A DNA stretch of 64,000 nt. It comes from Loripinus fragilis. Taxonomy: Eukaryota; Mollusca; Bivalvia; Lucinida; Lucinidae. The notes below the pieces were generated by a model. The model had not been told where the DNA came from, did not search any database, and saw nothing but the letters and a program-made list of their open reading frames with translations. Shown in pieces: positions 54,985-64,000 of this stretch (its first letter is position 1; each line of letters begins with the position of its first letter). The stretch spans positions 28,808,164-28,872,163 of the forward strand of contig OZ026524.1 in the NCBI GenBank assembly GCA_964019695.1, written 5' to 3'. A program made the translations under genes and the position numbers.

Positions 54985-57237
54985 AACAATGTTAAAATAG
55001 GTCAAGATCAACTTCAGCTTATAATGAAACATATTTTGTTTTATAGGGGTTGCGGCCATTTTGGTCAAGTGACCTAAAACAATCTAATGAATACTCCATC
55101 AAACAGCCCAGTGATTTCTGAGGGAAAGATGTTTAGATAGGTATGTGACAGTCCAAATGAGTGGCATTGAATAAAAGGTCACAGGTCAGCTTGACATTTG
55201 GTACTTATATAAAACCCTTGTCACATTTGGCTAAATATTTCTTGCAAGTATTTTGATTTCAGCCTAAACAGTTATAGAAAAATGAACATTTCAAGGTTTA
55301 TCCCATATAAGAGTCAATGTCAAAATTCGTCAAATTTTGAAAGAAGTAAAAGGAAAAATACGAATTAAATAAAATGATATTCTTTTTTTCATGAAAGTAA
55401 CTAGTTGTTTCTGAAAATACTATGAAAAGCGAAAAGAAACCTTAACAGCCAATCAGATCCTTATAAATAAGTTTCAAAGATCACATGACCAGATAAAATG
55501 TCAATACCGTAACAAACTTTAATTCCTGTTTTTTCTTCAAATCTCGTCATGGATATTTATTTTGTTGCATTGGATAAGTTCAATAAATCATGTGTTTAAT
55601 TGTGTCAAAGGTAAAATTTGAACAAAATGATTATTTATGACAATGAGCAAACGTAAAATGATTTTTTTTTAACTTTTAAGTTATTTTGCATACTATTTTC
55701 TCAGTATTTTGTTTAAAACCACATTTCTAGAAAATTACAATGCTTTGGTATGATTGTAATCAACCAAAGGAATTGATGAGGTACTTAAAATCTACGTGTT
55801 GTCTCTGTCTGATATACTTTTTCCCAAAAATATCACTGTTACGGTACTTGACAAAAATGTTACGGTATTGACCTTTAAAGAATATATGCTAGCGTAATTC
55901 TTCTGTTTAAGATTTGGTGTAGAGCACTGTTGACCAGATTGCAATGTTAATACTCTTGACACATGTGCACAGAAAGAATTTTGGAATATATGGTAGATTG
56001 CATTTATTTCAAAATATTGTTACGGGTTTGACAAAACCGTAACGGTATTGACAAACCCTGCCTGAAAACAAAACAATATGTCAATACCGTAACAAACTGT
56101 TTATACTCAAATTTATCATTCAATTTGTGTTTTAGTCTTGTTTAAATTTGATAAAGCATTCTTATCATAAATTCACTTAATAAACTTGACTAAAAACTAA
56201 TATCTTTGCATTCAAAACTGTACTTTTTTGACAGCATATGTCAAAACCATAACAAGATGTGTCAATACCGCAACATTTTCATCGTTATGGTATTGACTGT
56301 TACGGTTTTGATATATTCTACATATTTTTTTACCTAAAATAATGATTACTCCCTAAAACATCGCAACAAGAGTGATTTTTTGTTGAGAAATTTAATTTGG
56401 TCAAGATGTTAAAACCAGAAATTTTTTATCAAATTCCATTGTCCATTTTTGTGTTACGGTCATTTGACACAAAAAAAATATACTATAAAAATTTCACTCA
56501 CCAACACAGTATTTTCTTTTGCCAGTTCTGTAGATGCTTTACAAAACACATGTATTCTTAGTAAACAGAAAGTGTCAAATTAGTATGACAGAAAACCAGA
56601 TTCAGCACCATTAGGGATCCAGTATTATTTTTGCAATTTATCAAGTGTTACGGTCTTGACATAAACGCTTGGGACAGAGGTTTTTTGGCAAAAAATGCAA
56701 AAAATGTAATGAAAAATCACATATTGAAACCTCCTACATTTACTTTGATAATGCTTTTATCAATACAGCCAGTTAAAATTCCTGAGAAAATAACAGTTTT
56801 TTTAATAATTCTTGTCCAAAGTTCAATTTTTTCCGTTGGACGGGCAAAAATGCCAAAAAATGGGGTTTTAATCCAATAAAAAATATATCTACACACCAAT
56901 ATTTTTCAATTTCATCAGCTAGCCTTATTAAGTTTGATCAGTAGTATTGTGTGAAGAAAAAAAAATCATGATCACATCAGCGGTTTTCATAAGATATGAA
57001 ACGGACAAGAATTTTGACGAATTTTGACATTGACTCATAAATGCATTAAGAATCTAATTTGACCTTGCCGTAAAAACCCTCACAGGGTTTTTACCATATA
57101 TAGGTGTGGTGGCCATCTTGGTCATGTGACCAGTACAATTGGTATAAATTTTGGCTAACCTATCATAAGGAGTCTTAATATGAAATTTTAGCTCAAATGG
57201 CCAAGTGGTTACTGAGGAAACTATGTTTTAAAGTGGT
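54985..57237 (+). repeat. R3 unit 1, split by a transposon
   Basis: The left part (to 55310) has GGTCAAGTGACC-type and CCATTTTGGTCAAGTGACC text. The right part (from 57037) resumes with AAATGCATTAAGAATC, TTTTTACCATATATAGGTGT and GGCCATCTTGGTCATGTGAC, as in the undisturbed copy at 46394. Confidence 0.6.
55311..57036. mobile_element. 1726-bp inverted-end transposon P7 with internal motif array
   Basis: The first 24 bp (GAGTCAATGTCAAAATTCGT then CAAA) and the last 24 bp are perfect inverted repeats. ATAA flanks both sides (55307-55310 and 57037-57040), and the host repeat continues on each side. Inside are about eleven near-copies of TGTCAATACCGTAACA in either orientation (for example at 55503, 55839, 55857, 56020, 56037, 56078, 56260, 56282, 56452 and 56645). 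No transposase frame is seen, so it is probably non-autonomous. The superfamily was not recognised. Confidence 0.82.
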
Positions 57238-57929
57238 GATGGGACTCCAATATGAGCGACCTTGGCTGAAAATTTAAAGGTCAACCTTGAGCTTTGAAAC
57301 TTATTTATAGCCATAATCTCATTTGGTTTAACATATCAAGTGAGAATAATGACTTGGCCTCAACAGTTTTAAAAAAATGAACTTTTCAAAAAAAAATTCC
57401 CATTTAAATGCAGGAAGCAAATTTGACCTTGATGTTAAGTAGGTCAAGGTCAACTTAGGTTCTTCATTTGAACAAACTTGGTAGGCCCCACATCCCCAAT
57501 GCTACTTACCAAGTCCCAAGGTCATCAGCCTTCTGGTTCTGGAGAAGAAGATTTTTAAAGGATATTTACCATATATGGGCGTGGCGGTCATCTTGGCCAT
57601 ATGTGACCAAAATATTTAGCATAAATTTTGGCTAACTTATCATATGGAGTCCTCACATGAAATTTGAGTTTGATTGGGCCAATGGTTTGTTTGTTTTGTT
57701 GGATTTGATTCTTTACGTCCCATAAACAATCTTTCAGTTATATAGGGACGGGTCTTCCTGGGTTGAACCAGTACTAAGCTAGGATTAATGTTCTTGCTCA
57801 AGGTCACAATGCAGTGACGCCGGTGAGGCTCGAACCCGCGACCCTACTGTCTCGAGTCAAGCACTCTACCACTGAGCCACTGCGCTCCCGGGGCCAATGG
57901 TTTGTGAGAAAACTATGTTGTAATAATTG
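57238..57929 (+). repeat. R3 unit 2, containing a SINE
   Basis: From GGGACTCCAATATGAGCGAC to AACTATGTTGTAATAATTGA. It matches 46394 onward, including CAAACTTGGTAGGCCCCACA and GTCCCAAGGTCATCAGCC. Confidence 0.75.
57691..57890 (-). mobile_element. tRNA-derived SINE with 15-bp target-site duplication
   Basis: On the minus strand the head is GGGAGCGCAGTGGCTCAGTG, box B is GGTTCGAGCC, and the tail is GACGTAAAGAATCAAATCC. GGGCCAATGGTTTGT at 57676-57690 and 57891-57905 is identical, so the pre-insertion R3 sequence can be read directly. Confidence 0.95.
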
Positions 57930-58483
57930 ATGGGACTCCATATGAGCGACCTAAGCTGAAAGGCCAAAGGTCAACCTTGACCTTTGGAACTTATTTATAG
58001 CCATTGTATCATTAGGTTAAACATATCAAATGAGAATAAAGACTAAACCTTCCACAGTTTTCAAAAATAACAACTTTTCAGAAATTTTCCCATTTAAATG
58101 CATTAGGAAGCAAATTTGACATTGTCGCTAAGTAGGTCAAGGTCAACCTAGGATCATCATTTGAACAAACTTGGTAGGCCCAACAATCCCAATGCTAAAT
58201 ACCAAGTCCCAAGGTCATCTGCCTTCTGGTTCTGGAGAAGATTTTTGAAGGGTTTTTTACCATATATAAGCGTGGTGGCCATGTTGGTCATGTGACCAGG
58301 ACCATTTGAACAAACTTTCTTTCCCCCATCCTAAGGAGTCCCCATATGAAATATGAGTTCAATTGGCCCAGTAGTTACAGAGGAGATGTTTGAAAATGTT
58401 GACAGACTACGGACAGACGGACGACGGAGTCCCTGGTATACTATTAGCTCACCAATGAGCCTTCGGCTCAAGTGAGTTAAAAA
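57930..58483 (+). repeat. R3 unit 3
   Basis: About 90 percent like the copy at 46394 by eye. It ends in the hairpin GCTCACCAATGAGCCTTCGG followed by AGTGAGTTAAAAA. Confidence 0.8.
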
Positions 58484-58798
58484 GTCAGAGGTAAAACCAT
58501 TTTTGCATTTTCAACACACCCCCCCCCCTTCAGTGAGTGAGGCGATGCATGTAACATATGTTACATAACGTCATCAAACATATATGACGTCACCTGTCTC
58601 GCACTTTGACGCTGAATAAATTTCTTTTTATCTGTAAGTCCCAATGACTATAGATGGATCCAAGAATTCTGTCAAAAATACTCTGGTCTTCTTTTATATT
58701 ATTGTGATTTGGCTTGAACCATGGTTAATTGATTAACCGGAAATCCTCTAAGAATATAAAATAATAAGAAAATTTACTTTTTAGGTAAAAAATAGTAA

Positions 58799-58930
58799 GT
58801 GAGTATGATCAGGAAATACCACAATCACAAACCGCAGGCAAACCCCCATGGCACCGCCAGGAAGAGCCACTCAACCATCATGAGACACCAGGAAAGCAAC
58901 TTTGCAGCTCTCTCTTCCCCATCAAGATAC
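58799..58930 (+). repeat. R2 copy
   Basis: GTGAGTATGATCAGGAAATA, CACCAGGAAAGCAACTTTG and CTCTCTCTTCCCCATCAAGA. Confidence 0.75.
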
Positions 58931-59060
58931 CAAATATATGTCATCTCTTGAGTTGAAAACATCGAAATTTTCACTCGTGCTGCACACTCGTGAAAATCCA
59001 GATGTTTTCAACACACTCGATGAAATATATTTTGTATTCACCTCAAAAAGTAAATATCCT
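58931..59060. repeat. Hairpin repeat
   Basis: GTTGAAAACATCGAAATTTT mirrors AAAATCCAGATGTTTTCAAC around CACTCGTGCTGCACACTCGTG. A related half occurs at 54680-54740. Confidence 0.65.
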
Positions 59061-59279
59061 CTATTTAATTGTTTTGATATGCATTGATTTCACTGCTGAG
59101 CATAAAATAGGCTTATTTAATCGTACAATTTATACTTCTCAATATTTAGCTATTCCTTTTTCTTTTCAGCGAGTTATATTACCTCTGTGTTCTTCCATCT
59201 TAATGAACAGCACAGACCATTGGCGTCCACCTTATTTCTGTGTTTCACCTAAAGACTCGATCTTTCAAAGCCTGAACAC

Positions 59280-59652
59280 TTAAAGCTGCATAGTCTGTAA
59301 CTTTTGTTATTCTCATTTTGGGAAAAAGGTTTCTATTATTCAAGAATACAGTAAATATACTCAAATTCAGGCGAAGTTTTTACCATTTTCATAAATCTTC
59401 ACAAATTATCACTATCAAAACAACAGCATTTATGTTAAAAATCAACTGTCTAAAATTATTGGAGGGACGCAAATAATTCCCACCAGGAGAAAAATCACCT
59501 TTTTTTTAAAGATAATTCTCTTTTCCATGCAGTTTTCATCTGTAATGAACATATTTATTGTGAAAACATAACTTAATTCTATTTTTACAAATGATTTAAA
59601 AAGATTTTTTTTTTTCGAAAAATGTTCAAAGTTACAGATCTAGTCTCTTTAA
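59280..59652. mobile_element. MITE P4 with TTAA ends, copy 2
   Basis: The left end is TTAAAGCTGCATAGTCTGTA. The right end GTTACAGATCTAGTCTCTTTAA is more decayed. The interior matches the reverse of 40112-40458 (GGAGGGACGCAAATAATT; AACAACAGCATTTATGTTAA). Confidence 0.7.
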
Positions 59653-59943
59653 ATGTTTCGCATGTCATATACTTTTCAATAATTACATAAAACTATAAAT
59701 AAACATTGAATTATTTCATAAATAACTAACAAATAAACACACCACATGATCATCTTGGAAAAAAAAAACACCACAGCTTTTTCTGAACAAAATTATACCA
59801 TTCTAATTAACTGAATTGCCGGTTTTATGAAAGGTATCAAACTAACAACATCACAGGATTGGAGACTTACACACTTTAGTACAGCCATCCGCATCAGTAC
59901 TCTCAGTGCTTTGATTTATGGGGGTTCTTTGCTTACACTACTT

Positions 59944-60110
59944 TTTGTCCTTCTAGTTTTGCACTCATCTTGATGGGGAACAGGGAGCTAGTTGCTTTAA
60001 TTGTTTTGCGGCTGTCTTTTGACTGTTAGTGATCTATGACTCTTTCTCATGGTTCCTTGGGCTAGTCTGCAGTGTATGATTTAAACAGATCCTGATCATA
60101 CTAACTTCCT
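59944..60110 (-). repeat. R2 copy, minus strand
   Basis: TTCTAGTTTTGCACTCATCT, TGATGGGGAACAGGGAGCTA and GGGCTAGTCTGCAGTGTATG follow the minus-strand order. Confidence 0.7.
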
Positions 60111-60284
60111 GTTTTTATATTTACAAGTTAACAAGACAAATTCGACGAATTTATATCCCCCCATGAAGGGTTATTTGAGAGAAACATGTAAATCACAAAA
60201 CATAAATCCCAAACCTTAGTTCACCTTCAGTATCATAACAAATGCCTGTCAAGTATGTTTTAGTGCTTAGTTTAATAAAAAAAT

Positions 60285-60960
60285 ATACTTACATCTGCAC
60301 AATTTCAATATCTGACCTTTAAACCCAAACCCAGAGGTCAAGGGTGTGTAAATGCAAAGTGTTACCTTGCATGTAGGTCTACACTTCTTCCACTTTAATT
60401 TGATATGCAACATGACCACTTTGAGAAAAGAAAAAAATACCTTTTTGACCCCACCCCAGGGGTCATGGTGTGTGATGACAGCATATTTGCTTTCATGGTG
60501 CTCTGTGCTCAATTCCCTTTAATTTGATATGCAAAATGACTACTTTCAGAATAAAATATAGTTTGACCTTTTGACCCCGCCCTCTGGGTCGAGGGTAAGT
60601 CTGTGGGCAAAATATTTGCTACCATTTTGCTGCCAGCGTCGTCAGCTTTAATTTGATATGCAATATGACTACTTTCAGAAAAAAATATAGTTTTGACCTT
60701 TTGACCCCACCCCCTGGGTCGAGGGTGTGGCTGTGGGCAAAATATTTGCTACCACGTTGCTGCCAGCATCGTCAGCTTAAATTTGATATGCAACATGACC
60801 ATATTCTGAAAAAGTTTAATTTTGGCCTCGGCCCCACCCCCTTAGTCCACCAAATGGGCTTGGACCAAGGCCTTCAAACTAAAATCCTGTTTGATATGTT
60901 TCATACCTATTGCTGCTCTGCCTGCATGCAAAATTTCAGCAAAAAATATTAACAATTGCC
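60285..60960 (+). repeat. Tandem repeat, about 123-bp unit, five copies
   Basis: The unit contains TTTAATTTGATATGCAACAT, GACTACTTTCAGAA and CCTTTTGACCCCACCCCCTG, then GTGGGCAAAATATTTGCTAC. The plus-strand open frame at 60653-60952 is a product of the repeat. Confidence 0.85.
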
Positions 60961-61299
60961 TCAGTTATTTCAAAATTTAATTATTTGACCATTGACCCCT
61001 TAGGTCGGGTCAAAGGGGGTGGGGTAAAACTTTGACACTCCCATGCTTATCTACAGGCACTTGGCAATCATGGTCTATAGTTAGAAGTTGTTAAATATAA
61101 TAGCTTTAATGAAATGTGAAGATCATCACACAAAAATGCTAATACAGGTTTTGCCTTGTAATTGCCTATACTAAAACAAGGGCAATAACTCAAGTGTTAA
61201 GGGGTTGATTTCGACCAAACTTATAGGATATCAAGATTCCATGGTACTTATCATTTGTACCAAGAATGAATCAAATCTGACCAATAGGTACTGAGATAT

Positions 61300-61735
61300 G
61301 GTTCCGGACAGACAAAAAGTGCGGACGGACGTACGCCCAATATTGAATATCGGGCCAGTCTATAAAGGGCCATTAATAAGGGGCCAAGTGTCTGTAATAA
61401 CGGGCCAGTTTAGCTTCGAATTGGCCCATTAATATCAGACTAACAAATTACTATGGGCCATTTCCAGTTTGGACGTCCATCACCATAGACATAAAATGGC
61501 CCCTTTTTAGAAGTTTATTTTATTACCTCCCCTGAGGTCCCCTGAATCATTTTATGCAACTTACAGAGGGCCATGGCCCCTTGTTAAGAAATGGCCCCTT
61601 GTCTATCTCCAGACGACTAAAAAGGCCCCCAAATCAATATCAGTAGCACGGACGGACGGATGGAATGGACTGACAGACGGACGCACGGAGGACGCCAAAA
61701 CTATATCCCTCCGACTTGGTCGGGGGATAATAAGA
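61300..61735. repeat. GGGCCA-rich interspersed repeat
   Basis: Multiple ATGGCCCATTAATA / GGGCCATTAATAAGGGGCC motifs in both orientations, ending in a GACGGACGGATGG simple run and CTCCGACTTGGTCGGGGG. Confidence 0.55.
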
Positions 61736-61980
61736 TATTCAGGGAGACTCGTTTTCAGGAAAGAACTCTTTAAAGAGACCCTATGCTTCCTGGAAGAACA
61801 TTGGACATAAATCAGAAGTACTATAGGCCACCCCCTGACTTATTAACTACACTGCTCCGTTGCTTGGAATACACGTTCAGCTGATTCAAAATGCACAACA
61901 GTCTTCAGTGGTTGAAAACAGCTTGGGTGTATTAACCAGTCTGTTCAATTGCTTAGTCCTTACAATGCTGGATATTTTAG

Positions 61981-62170
61981 AGAAGCAGAGTTCCTCAGTG
62001 GTAGAGTGTTCAACTTTAAATAGATGGGTTTCTGGTTTGAGCCTCTTTTGGGGCTCTGCATTTTGTCTTTGAGAAAACCCAATTATACTCTGCTTAATAC
62101 AGGTTCAATACAGGAAGCGTCCAAAACTTACTGAAAAAGTGTTGATTGTGACGTAAAGCACAACACAACC
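61981..62170 (+). mobile_element. Degenerate tRNA-derived SINE
   Basis: AAGCAGAGTTCCTCAGTGGT AGAG (box A region), GGTTTGAGCC (box B), TTTGAGAAAACCCAATTATA and the tail GATTGTGACGTAAAGCACAA. It is the same architecture as 32540 but a more divergent family. Confidence 0.75.
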
Positions 62171-62525
62171 TGATAATCCTGAGAGCTGGGATGCAAAAAC
62201 AGTGGTCATCATGTGATTCAGTCTTCTATAAAATGTAGGGGACTTTTACTGGGTATAATATGCACCTTTAACAACCTAAATCACATATGCCATTTCTTTC
62301 CAAACTGAAAATGAACATTTATAATATATTGAGGAACACTTGGACCAAATAATTAAATTACGCACAAGAGAGCAAACAAGAGTAAGCTAAACATGGTTGA
62401 ATTTGGACATCAAATGCGCAGACCAGCCTGCCTATCTACAAAGTCTGATTATCATTTTTGTGGGTCCTCTACCCACTCCTAGTGAATTGATTTATCTAAA
62501 CCCATGGAAGTAAGAAAGAGGGCAA

Positions 62526-62810
62526 AGATAAAAAATAGATACAATCAAGCACCACACCTGACCCAGGATACCAATGGAAAGGTGACAACGTCACAAATAG
62601 ACATCACAAACGAGAGCCAAGAGGTCAGCCCTTTTTCCAGCATGTGACAACGAGGCATCAACAAACAGACGTGAATGAAAGCATAACAAAACAGGACAGA
62701 AATAACATAAATGATCCACAAAAGAAGCACCGCCTTTGAACGATCAGTAAAAATATTTTACTGGAGGGCTTAAACGGGTTTAACGGTGCACCAACCTCAC
62801 CCTTAGTATG
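62526..62810 (+). repeat. R1 copy
   Basis: From AGATACAATCAAGCACCACA to TTTTACTGGAGGGCTTAAAC, then GGTGCACCAACCTCACCCTTA. It is diverged from the other copies. Confidence 0.75.
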
Positions 62811-63006
62811 ATCATGTGATCATAACATTTTTGTGCTTCAACAACAGCAGAATATTGGGCAAATATTTGGTACCAGTAAAATGCTTTAAAGCCAACCCAA
62901 CCAGTGGCCTAGGCTGCTGTCAATTCTAAGGTGGTGGTTCTGTTGTTGTTGTTTCGTTGTTGATTGTTACTGCCATTGTGGGATTCTGTAATTGTTAAAT
63001 GTTTAG

Positions 63007-63155
63007 TCCCTTCTAGTTTCCAATAATCTTGATCGGGAATAGAGAGCTGATTGCCTTTTGTTTTTTTTGTCTTCCTGGTGTCTTTTGAAGGTTGCATGGT
63101 TTTTCCTCATGGTACCAGGGGGATTTGCTATGGTATTTTGCTGATCATACTCAAT
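63007..63155 (-). repeat. R2 copy, minus strand
   Basis: CCTTCTAGTTTCCAATAATC, TTGTCTTCCTGGTGTCTTTT and TTGCTGATCATACTCAATA. Confidence 0.65.
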
Positions 63156-64000
63156 ATCTCTAATGATGAGGCCCATATGTGTTTACTTATTACTGGCTTA
63201 AATTCGTTTAGCCCAAGAACCTATTAGTCTTGGACTTAGTCCCATTCTTGCATTGAGCCATTACGCAATATTCCAGATATTTTCATGCGTTTGATAGTGT
63301 GTCTCAATGGTTGACGTAACCTGCCTAGTGCACGGGTGAGAACAGGAAAAGCTGAAAAACATTGAAAAGGCAGGGGGTCAAGGGGCAGCCTAGGCAACCT
63401 TGTGGGTCCAGGGCAACGCCCTGGTAGGAGGGCCAGGTAGGCAAAGCCCCCCGACCGAAAATGAAATTGAAGGTTTTAACTGTATTTGGAGGGCTCTCCT
63501 CAGTTCCTTTTCTCCATTATATGTGTGCTTTATTTTGCTGGAAAAAAGTTTGTTTTGCCTCATTATAAGATTTTTTCTTTAACAGATTTTTACATTGATC
63601 ATCTTTCTCTGTAGAGAATCGTGAATGACCATCTGTGTGAATTTCTTAATTTTAGATTATAATTAAAGCAGTTCTTACATACAATCAGTGATCACTGTCT
63701 AACTATTTGCATGTTGGGTAACTTTTGGCCTCTGCTGCCAGGTGAGGTTTTTTTTCAAAATTAATATTTTCAAATTCAAAAACTGTATTCAAGAACTCTA
63801 TCAAATTAGTTGGATCCAGATGTCTGCGTCCAAACTGTTTGTAAAAAATCAGAAGATGACAAAAGTTGCCACTGGCAGGCAAACAGTGATTGAGCAGAGC
63901 GAAATATAGACAGTTTCAGTTATCAATTAATAATCAAGCTTTGGTCATCGTATCAAAAAAATCTAGAGGAAACTGTAAAAATGAGCCGACTTCGCATAAA
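63156..64000. other. No gene seen, repeat fragments at the window end
   Basis: A GC-rich block at 63365-63455 (CCAGGGCAACGCCCTGG palindrome) stands out. A hairpin-family fragment (GTTGGATCCAGATGTCTGCG then CCAAACTGTTTG) is near 63808-63845. Confidence 0.45.

Noticed and set aside
56631..56899. Transposase fragment inside P7
   Set aside because: Both strands are open because of composition. No transposase motif is visible.
60653..60952. 99-codon plus-strand gene
   Set aside because: Lies wholly inside the 123-bp tandem repeat.

Overview
The window looks like nuclear DNA of an invertebrate, most likely a bivalve mollusc. The base composition is AT-rich, the genes are broken into short exons by kilobase introns with GT-AG borders, and most of the space is filled by short interspersed repeats, palindromic MITE-like elements, tRNA-derived SINEs and minisatellites. 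The one confident gene is a leucine-rich-repeat GPCR of the GRL101/relaxin-receptor (type C LGR) kind, a family expanded in molluscs. No bacterial, phage or CRISPR features are present. The species cannot be fixed from the sequence.

Receptor locus (1-13717, + strand). Five exons join in a consistent frame: 1795-3233 (LRR N-cap, LRRs, hinge, TM1-TM6), 5108-5235 (TM7), 6001-6052 (juxtamembrane), 9670-9890 and 13541-13717 (cytoplasmic tail with stop). They encode 671 codons, with the N-terminus outside the window. Two damaged copies of the LRR N-cap exon start lie upstream (23-209 and 1200-1386) and share the same nonsense codon. The tail aligns in register with the middle of a protein-kinase C-lobe but lacks the catalytic residues, so the receptor appears to end in a pseudokinase remnant. 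The intron after exon 9670-9890 begins with about 19-20 tandem copies of a 55-bp unit, many of which repeat the GTAAG splice-donor sequence.

Middle (13.7-44 kb). This part is gene-poor. It holds SINEs with clear target-site duplications, several MITE families with terminal inverted repeats, a 0.7-kb foldback element, two inverted copies of a 0.6-kb tRNA-headed repeat, a nested stack of three elements at 33.4-34.6 kb and a GA microsatellite. Two pairs of phase-compatible candidate exons (26.3/27.5 kb and 37.6/38.0 kb) are possible but unrecognised.

Right part (44-64 kb). The minus strand carries three coding tracks: an unrecognised one with two internal stops (44628-45083), the last exon of a PD-(D/E)XK nuclease-like gene (48134-48627) with a probable upstream exon at 52450-52587, and a lysine-rich helical track with one internal stop (53120-53541). 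Around them are tandem arrays (47.0-47.8, 49.1-50.3, 50.4-50.9 and 60.3-60.9 kb), a tandem interspersed repeat at 55-58.5 kb split by a SINE, and a 1726-bp transposon with 24-bp inverted ends that carries about eleven dispersed copies of one 16-bp motif.

Coordinates of exons with visible splice sites are exact. Boundaries of most repeats are approximate, because they were judged by eye from similarity between copies.
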